The notes under the pieces: generated by a model
Databases searched by the model: none
Seen by the model: the letters and a program-made list of their open reading frames with translations, nothing else
What the model was told of the DNA's origin: nothing
Part shown: piece after piece, positions 23,828 to 35,830 of the stretch
Layout of the letters: each line of letters begins with the position of its first letter
Position numbering within the stretch: position 1 is the first letter of the stretch
Translations under genes and position numbers: made by a program
Source: Aquanectria penicillioides
Lineage: Eukaryota > Ascomycota > Sordariomycetes > Hypocreales > Nectriaceae
Direction: 5' to 3'
DNA: 64,000 bases
Assembly: GCA_003415625.1 (NCBI GenBank)
Contig: PYIU01000004.1
Coordinates: 124,001-188,000 of the forward strand

Positions 23828-24515
23828 TGTCGTGGTGTGCAAGCTTAGTTGGGAGATGAAACAGTTTCTAGTGATGAGAGGTGAGGAGAAGATGTTGATG
23901 ATATTGCTGGTACCACATTCAAGGAAGATTCCTCAGGTATTTATATCTTTTGGATCTTCGAAGAGATGGAGAAAAACTGAAAATATTTCTATGAGAATTT
24001 GCTTCCTCCCTCAGCATAGCCTGAAGCACCTACGCCGAAGCTGCGCCGAAGCTGCCAGCAAACACCAGCCACTTACTTGGCCCATCACCAACATACATTC
24101 GACTTGATGCTGCCGCGGGTCTCGCTGTCCAGTCAGAGGTAACCTTTCCTCGGGTTGACATGTGGGCTTAGACAGAGACTGTTTTTTAACTTTGCCCTAA
24201 CTACCAGAAATAGCATTATTGTTGGTGGCGGTTGCAGAATCTTGAACACAGCCGACTGAAAGTGGGGTGTGCCACTTCACGATTTGTGAAAATCAACAAG
24301 CGGTTCCCTCGTTAATCAAGGCCCACAGAATTACAAACAATCTCCGATTGGCCAGGTCGCTAACTTGACAACCCTTGACCTTGTTTGACAGCTCACAGCT
24401 TTGGGCAGCTCGGATCCTAAGTCTCTGCATGGTGGGTTGTGGACTAGCCGCTGCTTTAGGGTGTGCTTCGCTGTGAGCAGTCTCTTTTGCAATGTTGGCT
24501 GTGTTCTGACTACAC
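23828..24515. other. Intergenic
   Basis: Holds the promoter of the small secreted protein and the 3' flank of the rhamnosidase relic. Nothing else was recognised. Confidence 0.4.
23938..23945 (-). promoter_or_regulatory. Probable TATA box of the small secreted protein gene
   Basis: TATAAATA on the minus strand about 110 bp upstream of the ATG at 23827, which fits a fungal core promoter. Confidence 0.45.
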
Positions 24516-25657
24516 TTAGTACACTATCATCTCGTATTCTCTGGTGCTAGAGATTTGAATTGTTTCAAGTTGCCGCCCAGGCAGTGATACTTGAACTCGA
24601 ATTCCTTTTTGCGCTTGCACGTCCTGCGATTCTAAAGCGAGCTGAACAATCAAGGCGGAGGAATGGTCATTCTTCGGTTCCCACCTGGCATGCAGCACAG
24701 CTGGTCCACTATTAGATGCGATGGGAACCTTGACATCAAAATGTGTGATAAGTCGAAGGCGTGGTTTGAATGACACTATTTCCTAGCCTAGTGATGCGGG
24801 TTTGATTTCGGCCAGCTCTGTTACAAACTCATAAATCGGCATACTGCCCCATGCATGGCAATCGGATCGGACAGAGACTGAGTCTTCTGCCCAAGTAGAG
24901 ACATTGTTTGCGAGTTGATCTCTCCAAATAGACCAAAAACCATAAAACTTCTGGTTGCACAATTCTTCTCCAGCATTTGCCAGGGCTCGAATCGTGTAAA
25001 ACGAGGCAGATATGGACGTTTTGTAAACATGCGGTCAGGTGTGATTACTGCGTCGCCGTGCGCAGAGGGATTAACTTCATAAGGAGCTTGAGAGATTGGA
25101 TCTCCTCTGGATAAACACTCAGTCAGGACATGAATAGCACGGTCGCTCGTGACAGTCCCGCACACGACCACCCAGACCTGGCAACGCTGGCTGTATTCCC
25201 TAGGCGGGACAGGTGAGGTTGAGAGACCATCAGTGAAGAACTCCGCGCCAAAACAATGGGCTTGAACTGCAGCAACAATAGCCGAAGCCCGGTTATCATA
25301 CTCTTGTGCCACTCCATCTCGCCCAAGTTCCTTTAGAAGCCACGCGGATCGCTTTAGTGTGTATGCGTAAAGACAATTAAGGTACGTAGAAAACCCCGTC
25401 CTCTTGACAGTGGGAGGGACTCCTTGGGGTACCCAGTGCCGCGTCTAGTCTGCAAACTCCCAAAAGCCGTTTTCGTACGCTCGAACTAGACCAAGAGATT
25501 TGTTTATACGACTGTTGAACGTTTCCAATATCGCATCGCATACCGCAATGGACTGACGAGTGAAGTCCTTGTCGGCGAAATATTCGTAGTGATCGGTAAC
25601 TATGCAGATCTAGTAAAGCGAGTCGATGCAGTGCAATTCAGGCGGAACAACTGTCGA
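24516..25657 (-). pseudogene. GH78-type alpha-L-rhamnosidase, C-terminal relic
   Basis: In one minus-strand frame: CIDSLYxICIVTDHYEYF, AYENGFWEFADxTRHWV, PQGVPPTVKRTGFSTYLNC, SAWLLKELGRDGVAQEY and YSQRCQVWVVVCGTVT (x marks a stop codon). After a frameshift near 24955-24965 come NNVSTWAEDSVSVRSDCHAW and GSMPIYEFVTELAEIKP, then the C-terminal beta-sandwich. This is the six-hairpin rhamnosidase layout, which removes terminal rhamnose from pectin or glycosides. TAG codons lie at 25610-25612, 25445-25447 and 24783-24785, each where the family has Trp or a similar residue. The N-terminal domains are absent. The adjacent regulator relic suggests a former regulator-enzyme pair. Confidence 0.82.
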
Positions 25658-25809
25658 TTATGATTATTTTATGCTTGATGCAGCTGTGGATCTCCTAAGC
25701 TTGGGGCTGGGTCAGTAACGTCATGTTCCCCCATCGGGCGCGACAATTGAAATCTCAATGGCGGTTTCGTTCAGACCTCCTTTCGCTTACAAGGAGACAC
25801 TGCCCAATA

Positions 25810-27060
25810 CTAGTCTTGATTCGAGGGTAGTCCAAGCACGTCGAGTGGTCATTGACTCCACTGAGCGTAGTCTTCTCTGATCAATTCTCCGGTCCGTGTC
25901 ACCAGGTGCTCCGCCCAGCCATCCATAGACCACCCACCCCGCCTTTATGGTGGTGAGCAATATGGAGGAGTGCGATAGAATCAGCAAGGCGGCCTGGTCG
26001 CTCTGAAGTATGCACGAGATGAATTCATCCTCCGGGCAGTACAGCCACTTGAAGACAAACTTGTCCTCTGAGCAGACGTCGTCGGATTCGGCCCCATCTT
26101 GTCCATATGTGGATTTGGAGATGCTTTCCATCGAATTGAAGGCTCGTTGGCGAAAAGCGGCAGGCTGATCTTGGACCGAGACGATCAAGATGCAGTGACG
26201 AGCCAGCGGAGCGCTCCATTGTATGTGGGGAAATGCATGCTGCAAGTAGCTCGGCTGGCGAGTCAAGGTCCCCTCGTCTCTCCCCGGCGCCAAGGGATCC
26301 AGAAGGCCGGGGAAGAGAGCTTCGGGGGCCATGGCCTGGAATATCAGCCGAACGCCACGGATGACTCGCGTCCATGGCCGTCGCGACGCGTCATCGTTGG
26401 TCAATTTGCACACCAGCAAATCCTCGGGGCCGGAGGGACTAACAGTGAACAGGTAATTGCACACAAGCATCGTGGCCACCAGCAAGGCCCCGCAGTTGGT
26501 CTCGTCCAGGAGAGGCAAAAGCCGAGCCATCTCAGTCACGCCGGCCGAGAGCTGAATGTCGGCGAGGTCGGTGAGATGAGGCCGTCGATCGGGGCGAAGC
26601 TGGGCCAAGTACCTGGCGCTCGCGGCGTAGACGAGGTTGAGGACGAAGGGAAACGCCAGGCCAGGCTGCGGAACGTTGTGTGCCCAGAACCGGGTGACTA
26701 CATGGTCAGGGTCGTCTAGGTTAGCCAAGCGGGGGCCAGTGTGTGAGGTGAAGTGAAGAAGCAACTCGAGTTTGGAGGCATCGATGAGGCAAGAAGTTGA
26801 ATTCGAAACCGCGCCCGATGGAACGGACCCGGATACATCATCGGCGGGTTCGAAAATACAGCGAATCTGGAAGCGCGCAGAGTTGCTACATGTGGGCCGA
26901 ATTTCGTCGCACTGCTTGCATGCCTTGTTAGTATCCCACATGGTAAATTCATGGGTTCGCAGATCCGGTTCAATCTGCAAGGTACCGTTGCTTGCAAGTT
27001 ATGCACCCGTTCCTCGACTTGCGATGGCCTTTTCGTGGGCCTTCACCTCTTGCTTCAAAG
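25810..27060 (-). pseudogene. Second Upc2-like Zn2Cys6 regulator, degenerate
   Basis: The zinc cluster is split as in the relic at 11991. Exon 1 reads GHRKSRNGCITCKQR, then a gtacct donor and a TACTAAC branch site, then QCDEIRPTCSNSARFQIRC. The fifth cysteine is Ser (C-S-N-S for C-x2-C). The R-V-K residues before the third Cys are missing and the exon phases do not match. A long open frame follows (25787-26980) with LLLHFTSHTGPRLA and NVPQPGLAFPFVLNLVYAA. Near 25920 a frameshift leads into DGWAEHLVTRTGELIREDYA, with a TGA where WP is expected and a final stop at 25810-25812. The body is well preserved but the DNA-binding domain is broken. Confidence 0.75.
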
Positions 27061-27329
27061 TGCTGGTTTTCCACTAAGAAAAGTGTCTGTCTCTTTCTGT
27101 CTCTCTGGAGATAGTTAAAGACGCAATGATAATGAATGATTTGCCTAGGTATAGTACAATTGCATCTCGGTCATCTCTGTCATCTCTTTCAGATAGAAGG
27201 AGATATTGCTCCAATTACGAGTCGCCCCTTTCGTATATCCAATGCTAGAACGCCTTGACCAAATATTACGGCGGGGGAGATGTAATGGACAAGCTACTGA
27301 TAACATACAATTAATTGCTGTACGACCGT

Positions 27330-28126
27330 CTATCTACCCGAGACAGACCGTAAAACCGCCAGTACATCCTCGGTGTTTGCAACAGCGCCAAATATACCGC
27401 CTTCCATCTTCACCCCCTCCAGAGTTGCATCATGCAGACTCTGTTCTGCCGCTGCGCAGCCGTCAGCAACTAGAAGACAGTCCAAACCCATGTCATTTCC
27501 ATCTCGCATCGTAGTTGATACGCATACATCTGTAGTCGTCCCACAAATAACAAGATTCTTGATTCCCTTGACGTCAAGAAGTAACTTGAAATCCGTGTAC
27601 TGAAATGCGCTTCGACCAGGCTTGTCAATGACGGGCTCCGAGCGGCCGAGGAGGGGGTCGTCCAGGGGCGCAAGCTCAGGGATGATTCCATGCCCGGGCT
27701 CGCCACGTACAAGGAGGCGCCCCTGCGGTCCGAGATCCCCAATTCCCTTGCCTGACGGATTGTTGCGACTTCGTGCATGTTCCCTACTAGAAAGCGTCGA
27801 TAAATCTGGGCGATGGCCTTCGCGTGTGTGGTAGACCTGGTAACCGCCATCCCGGAATGCCTCGAGTAATGATTGGATGTTTGGAATAATGGCCCGGACG
27901 GGCTCAATTGAAATCCCCTGGAAATCTAAATAGCCTCCTGGGGCACAGACTATAAAATATTAGCAATTTCAGTTACGAAGTTTGCCCGGGAAGGGCATGA
28001 AAGGAGCAGATCAATTATACAATCTATTTGCATGTCAATGACAACCAGACCTGTGTTATGAGGACCGATATCTGAACATATTGGCCATTTGTAAGGCTCT
28101 GCATCCACCGTTGATGAGGCACCCAT
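27330..28126 (-). CDS. Isochorismatase-like cysteine hydrolase
   Basis: Two exons: complement of 28021-28126 and 27330-27949, with a 71-bp intron (27950-28020, gtataa donor, tatag acceptor) that splits the codon for Phe in IDMQID-F. This gives 241 residues. The catalytic triad of the family is complete: Asp in GLVVIDMQ, Lys in VIDKPGRSAFQ and Cys in GTTTDVCVSTTM. Other family features are GGYLDFQGI near the N-terminus, YHTREGHRPDLS and GIFGAVANTEDVL at the end. Close fungal relatives are annotated as isochorismatase, N-carbamoylsarcosine amidase-like or ureidoacrylate-hydrolase-like, so the substrate is uncertain. The start is the ATG that gives MGASSTVDAEPYKWP, the usual N-terminus. No lesions, in contrast to its neighbours. 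Confidence 0.92.
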
Positions 28127-29041
28127 TGTAAGTAAGTATTTGACAAAGAGGGGGATGAAAGTCAGAGGATACGCAAACAATCACATGGAGCATTGAAAGC
28201 GCGATTGCCTCCACTTCAAAGGCGCATGCGAACAACCTTGGTAATAACCCAACAGACAATGGAAGCATGGCAGGTATTCCCCGTTTTATTCCCCGCCCAT
28301 GAATCGCTGGAGGCTATGCAGGATGCTTGCAAATTCCTTTCTGGGCATAGGGCATCCTCCAGTGATGGATAGGCACATGATAAGGGCTGAAAATCGCGCT
28401 CCCAGGCAGACGGCACGGTTATCGATGAGGTAGTCTTTTTTCTAGTAGGGCATCTTTCTCATCAAGGGACTGGCCCTAATTATTATCTGCATGGGCCTGT
28501 GGTAAACTGAAACACTTGATATCCATGATTGATCTTTCAATTCATCATCAACACTCTGTAGGCTGGCTAGCTTGGGCTGCAGATTGCCTCTACTGTGTGC
28601 CGAATCCTATTTAAGTATATTCAATTTCTTTGCCTGCAATTGGTCTCGGACGGTTTTGTTGCACCACTAATTTTTTTTGATACGAACACAAGATACTTGT
28701 TGACTTGTTGCGATATTCAATGAAGGTCATGGGTGTGGAGGAAGCCAATCTGGGAGAACCATAATCCCGTTGGTCTCTTTCATATTATTACATCTATATA
28801 AATTGGTCACTATAGTGATTGTGCCACGCTATAAATTAAATCCATCAACTCAAAAGCCTAAGAATATCTTGTAATATGCCTTGATTGCAGTGGGGACTGA
28901 ATGCTGCATGGCTGCACGATACCGCTTTCTATACCCGATCGGACATTTTAGAATCCCCAAACGTCACACATGAAGTACTTGAGAGAGGCATCTTTCAGAA
29001 AGCGGACGCGAGCCGTTCTGATTGGGCCTCTATGAAGAGCA
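28127..29041. other. Intergenic
   Basis: About 0.9 kb, AT-rich in the middle. No gene was recognised. Confidence 0.4.
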
Positions 29042-30871
29042 TTATTTTGGGAGGTCTGGCACTCCGCTGTTGCCGCTAGTTATGCATGTTCGAGGAGGCT
29101 CGGGCCCGTTGTGATGCTTGTTGATTCCGTAGCTCATGGGCCGCGGAGGGAATCCATAGACAAGCTCGTCATCGGAGTCCCCGCCGTTGTTGGACTTCGG
29201 GGGCTCGAAGCCATCAGTCGGACGGCTCTGTCGATGGATCGTCGTAGTCACCATTACAGCGCCTCCAGCACTAGCGTTCGTGGCCTTGGCCATGTGGTTG
29301 TCGCGGCCGTCGTCAGATGTCTGCTCAACCGTAGTACCAACGAGAGAGATTTCTGCGTCAGTGCCCTGGGGTGAGGGAGGTGTGAGGACAATGCTCTTTC
29401 TTCGGTGAGACGAAGCATGAGGGTCGCGAGGGTTGCGGCTGGCGTTGTCATCTTGGTATGTACCAGCATTGGTGGTGGTACCTGATCCAGCATTATCCTT
29501 GGAAGTGACCCACTGGATAACAAGAGCAGAAAAGATCACTAGATCAATCAGTCAGATATTAGTTGTAGTGAGGAGAAGTGTGCGGGGTGACAAACCGTCA
29601 GAGTTGCAGCAGATGAGGCAAATCCATCCCGGTTCGCCTTTTAGGACCATCAGGACCGTCAAGTTCCTACAGATGGACCGTCAGTTCAACTTGATGCATT
29701 CTCATCTTAAGGGGGATTGCTTACACAATACTGCTAACCAAGGTGCAGCAAGATCCAACAAAGGTGCGGAGAGCAACATTTCGGAGTCGGACATTCGCTC
29801 GCGACTTTGCCATACCTTTGAACGAGTATAGGGCTATTAAGTTACCGTTAGAGCAGAGTCCTGAGAAGTCAAATGCACCAACTTACCCTTGAGGGGATGA
29901 GGAACAGAACGGTGAGGTAGATATTGACAACAGCGTCAAAAGAAATCAGGGGAATCATAACCATGGTTTTCATTCCGATGATGCAAACACCACTTTCGTC
30001 TATCTTGACAATACGGCTGGCCAATTGTTAGCATTGTGGTCGGCGTGTCACTGTCGATAGCTAACTTACAAGACGAAGTTGAAGATAGCAACAATAACAT
30101 AACATCCAACCATCACGAAACAGTTAAAACAGTAGAGCTTAGACTGGAGTCTCTTTCTCCTGTTATTTCGAATGATGTGCTGGGAATCGTCAGATGGAGA
30201 CAGGGTGCTGGAATCCCAAGTGTACGTACCGCCTTCTCAACCAGGAAAACGTAGATGAGCTGATAGGATAGTTAGTCGCAGGTTTCGTTTTTCGGGTTCT
30301 GAATCACTTACGATCTATAATGATGATTGTTAGCACAACACGCATTTCCCTCACGTTGTGTGAGACTTACTTTGGAAGTCACGTAGCAGACAAGGCAGAG
30401 CAAGATGGCGCCGTCACAAATGTCATGACTAGTGTTCAAACCGAAGATCTGATTTAGTATGGCAGTGACGACAACAAATGCATATGAGTCGAAATAAATG
30501 GCAAGGGTAACTGCAGTCTAGTCAGCCTTCTACTTCCATGGCAATGATCTACAGGAGGGTTGACAGACGCCAGACAACTGCAGGCAGATTGGACCATCGT
30601 CTAATGACGATAATTCTTGAGTCTGAAGAAAAGATTATTAGCCAACGGTTGACTTGAGACCGCAAAGCCCTAGCTGCATGAAAGTGCAGGGCATGATGGA
30701 GGAAATATGGGGGCACCAACAGAGACAGATTGACAAGATCGTAAGCGAGGCCATGCAAACCAGAAGGCTCATGAGGTCTCCAGCAACGGGTATAGGGGCG
30801 CCGGGAACAATATGCGAGACATCGCGCTCATACTTTTCTGCGAGGGGGTAGTTGACAAGTGACGGAGCCAT
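29042..30871 (-). CDS. Fungal seven-transmembrane (receptor-like) protein, with a 3-nt microexon and possible frameshifts
   Basis: Exons on the complement: about 30569-30871, 30371-30510, 30312-30314, 30230-30259, 30070-30179, 29887-30016, 29725-29833, 29596-29666 and 29042-29538. The product has several hydrophobic segments: ICDGAILLCLVCYVTSK, LIYVFLVEKA, MVGCYVIVAIFNFV, AVVNIYLTVLFLIP and CTLVSSIV plus NLTVLMVLKGEPGWICLICC. It ends in a hydrophilic Ser/Thr-rich tail of about 160 residues. It matches an uncharacterised fungal 7-TM family. Two places do not close in phase: between the first TM and FLHHALHFHAARALRS (near 30690-30700), and at the 29887 junction, where one C seems missing from a C run. 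These could be real lesions or sequence errors. Confidence 0.75.
30312..30314 (-). other. 3-nt microexon (ATC, Ile)
   Basis: ATC lies between two complete introns, 30315-30370 (gtaagt, TGCTAAC, tatag) and 30260-30311 (gtaagt, GACTAAC, atcag). Its inclusion gives VTSK-I-LIYVFLVEKA, which keeps the spacing I expect for this family; skipping it would shorten the helix by one residue without a frameshift. Confidence 0.65.
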
Positions 30872-33039
30872 GGTGGGTGAGCGTGTTCGTCGAGCCGATC
30901 TCCAAAGGTTGTGATAACTGTACAACTCCAGCAGAGTTTCGTCGTCGCTACGAGGGACAGGGGAGCCGGGGAGTGCAGTCGATATTAATAACTGAAGGCG
31001 GGGATGGGGAAATGCTCACGGGCGTAATTGGTTGAGTCAGTTCCTGGATGCTTCTGGGTCTGAACGCGATTGAGACACAAGCCAAAGGATGAGCGGCGTA
31101 TGGGTTCCGGCGGCAGGTACTAGCCATTGCTCGAATATAGTGGCGCAATAGCAGCCATCAAAGCTGGGCAAAGAAAGTAGAGTTTGAACGAGCGGTTTGG
31201 GCGATACTCAACGGGGTAGGGGGGCCGGCTCCGTCCAAATGCAGGGACACGAGAGCCTGCATTCATCGACACGGTAGCTCGAGCTGCGGTGGCTGCTTCA
31301 TGGGCATGAGAAAACAGCCATGTTGGTCCGAGGCTTGCGCATGGGCATGCGATATGGGGGATTGATCAGCTGGGGAGACGGGGCCTATGTGTGAGCGTGT
31401 TGTAGCTGATAATTCTTCACAGCCATCTTCGAGTGGAAGATGCGGGAAAGACTACGGTTCAGTAGACAGACAGACCTGGATGGGAGAGACGATGCTCAGT
31501 TGAATTGCAGTGGCAATCGCTATAGAGTTGGCTGTGGCGTGTAGATACATCCCAGCACAAAACCTAGTGGCGATTCGAAGAGTAGGTGGACGGGTTGCTC
31601 CTGGGCTTCCCCACTGCGGCTTGAGCCCAAGAGTCCAGGTCGTAGTTATGGGGCCAACTAAGCCGCTAACGATGCGTTTAGCCTCGACATGAGCGTTTAG
31701 GCGACCTGTTTCGCGCATCCGTCTGCTGTCAATGCGATCGTTGGCCAAGCCGCAAGGGGGCAACTGGAATGCGATGGCGGTGGCGCTGACAGCGCGGGTG
31801 CGCCGACGTTTGCGGATGCCGTTGCTTAAGAGGCCGTCGCTCTCGTTTTCCCGCTTCATCTGTAATCCGCCCCTACGCACTCAACCGTCTATTAGCTGGA
31901 CGATGCCTGAGACGGGGCGAGACAGTGACGGAGACGGGAAACGAAGATGGCCATGTTAGTTTGGCCACTGGTGAATCAGGCAAAGACGCTCACCACCAGC
32001 TCAACAGATTCACGACTTCCCCTTTTCTCCCGGCCAACACTGCTCAGTCCGATCGGGGGCACTGGAAGCTATTCAATACCTAGTCCCCTGCGCACAGATG
32101 TTATAATGCTGCGGGAGACCTTGTGGCGCAGGTCGAGCCTGCAGAGCGGCCGCGGTGTCCAGAAAATCTCCGGCAACCCGAGTCGAAGTCGAGAAGTGGT
32201 TCATTGGCAAGAGAGCACGGCAACCAAATCATGCTTTTCCAACGACTAGCTGACCATGCCTATTGGTTCTCAGGTAGGCATTTTGACCAATGACTTTGCT
32301 AGATTGGACGTGGTGACATACCGGACCATTTGGTGACGCTTCCATAGTCCGGAGGTATGTGGTAGCCGCAGTGACGGGACTTTCCGACCTCGTGAGGTGC
32401 ATTCCTGAATGACACATGTCTCGTGAATTCACATTACACATTAAGGCACCTCGCACAGCATGTGCAACTTTGAACAATGGGCCAATCCAGATGGGAACAA
32501 AAGCGCAGTCAATAGATATGCTTTCCGGTGGCTGGATCCCCTGATCTCTCCCACAGCAAGACTTGTCTTGGCCTCCACCTATTTGGCTTCTGCTATCTTC
32601 TGTTTTACCAATCAAATTCGCCCTTCACCCGACTTACGGCCGTTTCGTAGTGGTAAACTCTCCCTGCGTCACGGTGCACTTGGACGGTAGCTCTGATCCC
32701 AGTTCTTTTTACTGTAAATTTCCCGAGAGACACGACCAACACTGCCCTCTCCTGGTGAGTACATCTCCTGGGGGTATCCATTTGGTGCGGTGCATTGAAT
32801 CAAAGCGAGCAACTCATTTGTTGGGCTGTGCCTGATGCCTTGCCCTGGTCCAGTGGCGTCGTTGCGCTCCGAAGCCTTCGAATTACTGGACAGGAAGTTA
32901 TTGTAAGCTCCGCCTTGGCTGTAATTGGATGCCTACCATATGGTAAAGCAAGACTCCAACGATCAGACACTTCCAAAGCCTTACTGAGAATTTTGGGTAT
33001 TTAGAGGACAGCCGGCATTTAGTACGTCTGCCATTTCCC
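30872..33039. other. Intergenic, G/C-richer than its surroundings
   Basis: About 2.2 kb without a recognised gene. Several overlapping ORFs (for example 31452-31880 minus and 31947-32249 plus) lack motifs. This is likely the upstream region of the 7-TM gene plus decayed sequence. Confidence 0.35.
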
Positions 33040-34140
33040 TCGCCAACTGCGAAACGACGCAAAGGACGACTTATTTCCTGAGCTTGTCCGCGACATCAAG
33101 CTGGACGTCGCTGTTTCCAACGGTGGTTGTGTAAAAATGAAGCACGTCTCCAACTTTACTACAGCACTGTGGCGATCCCGAGCAGAGGAGAAATGGGTGC
33201 GACAACGACAGCTGGGCGAAGGCGGCTTCGTCTAAGTGTGGCACGAACAATGTACCTCAGGTCCAAGCTACGTTGAGTCAAGAGGTGTAAGGATAATAAC
33301 CCCCGAGGGAACTATCGCCAGCTTTCGTCCAAGTTGATGTCCTGAGAGCTCTCGGCCAGTTATAAATTTTCCCGTGAGAAGGTACGCCAGGAGCCTCCGT
33401 TGCCTAGTTGTCTATTGCACCACTGTTCATTCACTTGGTTGTAGTATCGATATTGATTCGTTCACTCTTTTGGCTAGTACAATATCCCGAGCTCTGGCTT
33501 TATCACGATGGAATATTTTCCCTTGGGTGATCTGGATGGATATACCAACCAACCTCTCTCTGATGACCAAGCTCGGCGAATATGATTGCAAGGCCTTGCG
33601 CTTGTGCACGAGACCAAATTTGCTCATCGTGACTTGACACCACCGATACATCCCATACAGGAAGCTTCAATTTGAGACATCGTCAAAACCTCGATGACAA
33701 ACACTCTTGTTTTAGAATCTGCTTTTGCAGCACCGTGGCCCAGACTGGTGGATCAAGATTTCTGACTTTGGTGCTAGTAAGCAGATGGAGCAGACGTTTC
33801 TGGACACCCAGATGGGGACACCGTGCTATCAAGAGCCAGAGTCTATGGTAATTTACCACACTTCGGATCCACATAAGCTTGATGTTAGTAGCTATGATCT
33901 TACAGTTGACATATGAGCGGTTGTCGCAATTGCTCGTCGTATGTCCACTGGGAGATTGGTGTTTCCAAGGAAGGAGAACCTCCGCTTCCTCCTATCACTT
34001 TATGTGAATGAAATTAACCATTTACCTGTCGATGAATCTCTCAGCATAGATTGTGCCCAGTTCGTCAAAGACAACGTGGGTGTTTCTCCTCGACAACGCC
34101 TGACTGCAAACGAAGCTTTGAAGAGCGCATGAATAAATAT
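33040..34140 (+). pseudogene. Ser/Thr protein kinase relic
   Basis: Kinase landmarks are present in order but broken. The glycine loop is RQRQLGEGGFV followed by TAA (33233-33235) and VWHEQC. Hinge-region sequence is MEYFPLGDLDGYTNQPLSDD. The catalytic loop is HRDLTPP (K to T change), after an upstream stop (RRI-TGA-LQGLALVHE). The Mg loop is PDWWIKISDFGASK. The activation segment is QMGTPCYQEPE instead of GTPGYxAPE. VDI is followed by a TGA where the conserved Trp should be, then AVVAIARRMSTGRLVF and SPRQRLTANEALKSA. The ATP-anchoring lysine cannot be found. The sequence around the DFG motif is very like that of the intact SH3-kinase at 59558-61448, so the two are probably family members. 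Confidence 0.8.
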
Positions 34141-34617
34141 GCCATCGCCACCCTCTCAATCCTCGAATGCTGAATCAAATACATCTCAGACCTAACAACC
34201 CAACTGGTATCAAACTCCTCATCCAATGGTGTCGGCAGGATGGACGAAACTTAATACTTCTAGTGGCATCACAGTCCCTGAGGTTATTTCAAGGTATGAA
34301 CGACCGCGTCACCCACTTAAATTTATATAGACTATTTGGCTATGAGACTTTTGGTTCATCTTCTACTTCACTTAATATAACAGTTCGACAGCCTAGCACT
34401 CGTTCAACTTCCAAACCAGCTAGTATTCGCGTCAACAAGGCAGGTTCAAAACACAGCACAGATCAGGAAACCTGTGCGAGGCTTACATCAGAATTTCTTG
34501 CTTCTATCCGCTTTATGCCCGCATCCAAGCAGCTTCGACATCGCAGACCGCCTTGCACGACATCCATTGAGATAGGTTTTGGCAATATAATCTCAATTAT
34601 TGCTAACGTACCATAAG

Positions 34618-35662
34618 GGCTTCGGCTTCAACGTGAATTGCGCCGACTTTACGCAAGATTTCAACCTTACTGCATCCGGGACAAACTCTCAATCAGCCGT
34701 CAATGGGACCTACCTCTTTCAAGTCAACATTACCGAGTATAATAGCCGAGATACACAAACTTCCAAACATGGCTCATGGCTCCGCTTTACTACCCTTTAC
34801 AAGGACAGGACGGAGTGCGATGAAAAGCTCAAGGTCTAAACGCGCGATTTGTACGGCGGAATCTCTAAGTACGCTGTTGAGATTCAAGGAACAACGGTTA
34901 CGCTGAAAAGAGAGTGGCAGAGTGATGAATTTATTGCGCAAAAGTATGTAATGGACCCCGATTTTGTAGCTCTGTGTCTAATCTCCATTTTCTGTAGATA
35001 CATGCTACCAATTGGGCAGGGCACTGGCAACTTGTTGGGAGGGTTTACCACCATCCTCTCTGCCATTTACACCGCTTCTGGGCACATGAACTGGTTTGGC
35101 GCGAGAGGGTGGGACCTTGTCGCCAATGACCTCCCCGCAGCTCAGTACATGACGATGAATGGTTCACAGCCATCTTGTGGGGTGGTCAACCCCAATGAGT
35201 GACGATGTTGGAGTGGCGAGAGAATTGGGGTTCAGGGCCAGTCCGCAATACTCCCGATCGAACACAACTGACACTCAGGATGTGGACCATCAAAGTGGCA
35301 AGACGGACCTTGTTTATGTGACGAACTACGGTCGAATGTAGGTTGCTGCCATTGTTCCCGCGATTGGACTGCTCCCTGTCCTCCCCTTCTTCTGGGGGTG
35401 GTGGGACGTTGGCCGTAGCGTTAGCCTCAATCTGTTGGAAGTGGCAAATGCATTTGGAAACATGAGCAAGGAGAATGGCATCTTGGCCGGGGTTGATCCC
35501 AATGCAGATGCAAAGGGGATCGTCAAGGGTGCTAATGCGATGGACACGGTGAGGGACGGAGCATGGGAAGGCCAGGATGGAATGTTGAGGTTGGGGTTTG
35601 TAAAATTCGGTATAGTTAGGCGTCTAATGAATGGTGAGAGATTCTCTTATTTGAATCAATAA
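34618..35662 (+). pseudogene. Relic of a fungal membrane protein with extracellular N-glycosylated domain
   Basis: Fragments in one order: FGFNVNCADFTQDFNLTASG, several N-x-T/S sites, a stop after DEKLKV (near 34838), YVMDPD, then LPIGQGTGNLLGGFTTI after a possible 32-nt intron, GHMNWFGARGWDLVANDLP, further stops near 35200-35340, and the TM and tail LLPVLPFFWGWWDVGRSVSL plus GVDPNADAKGIVKG. The last part matches the C-terminal TM and cytosolic end of a common large uncharacterised fungal membrane protein family. At least three in-frame stops or frameshifts make it non-functional. Confidence 0.7.
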
Positions 35663-35830
35663 TGTCAAGGACCTGGTATTCTTAAAAGGTCGTTGAAGAT
35701 GAGACTGAGAGGAATGCAACAGGGCAAGTCATAGAAGGGGTCGAACGAATCTAGATATACCTATGAGATAAAACCACACCAGTTCCATAGCGATATTGAA
35801 ATCAAGGGAACGTATCTGCAATATCAGTTC

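Noticed and set aside
31452..31880. 142-codon minus-strand ORF upstream of the 7-TM gene
   Set aside because: Arg-rich, motif-free and overlapped by ORFs in other frames; looks like chance coding in GC-richer DNA.
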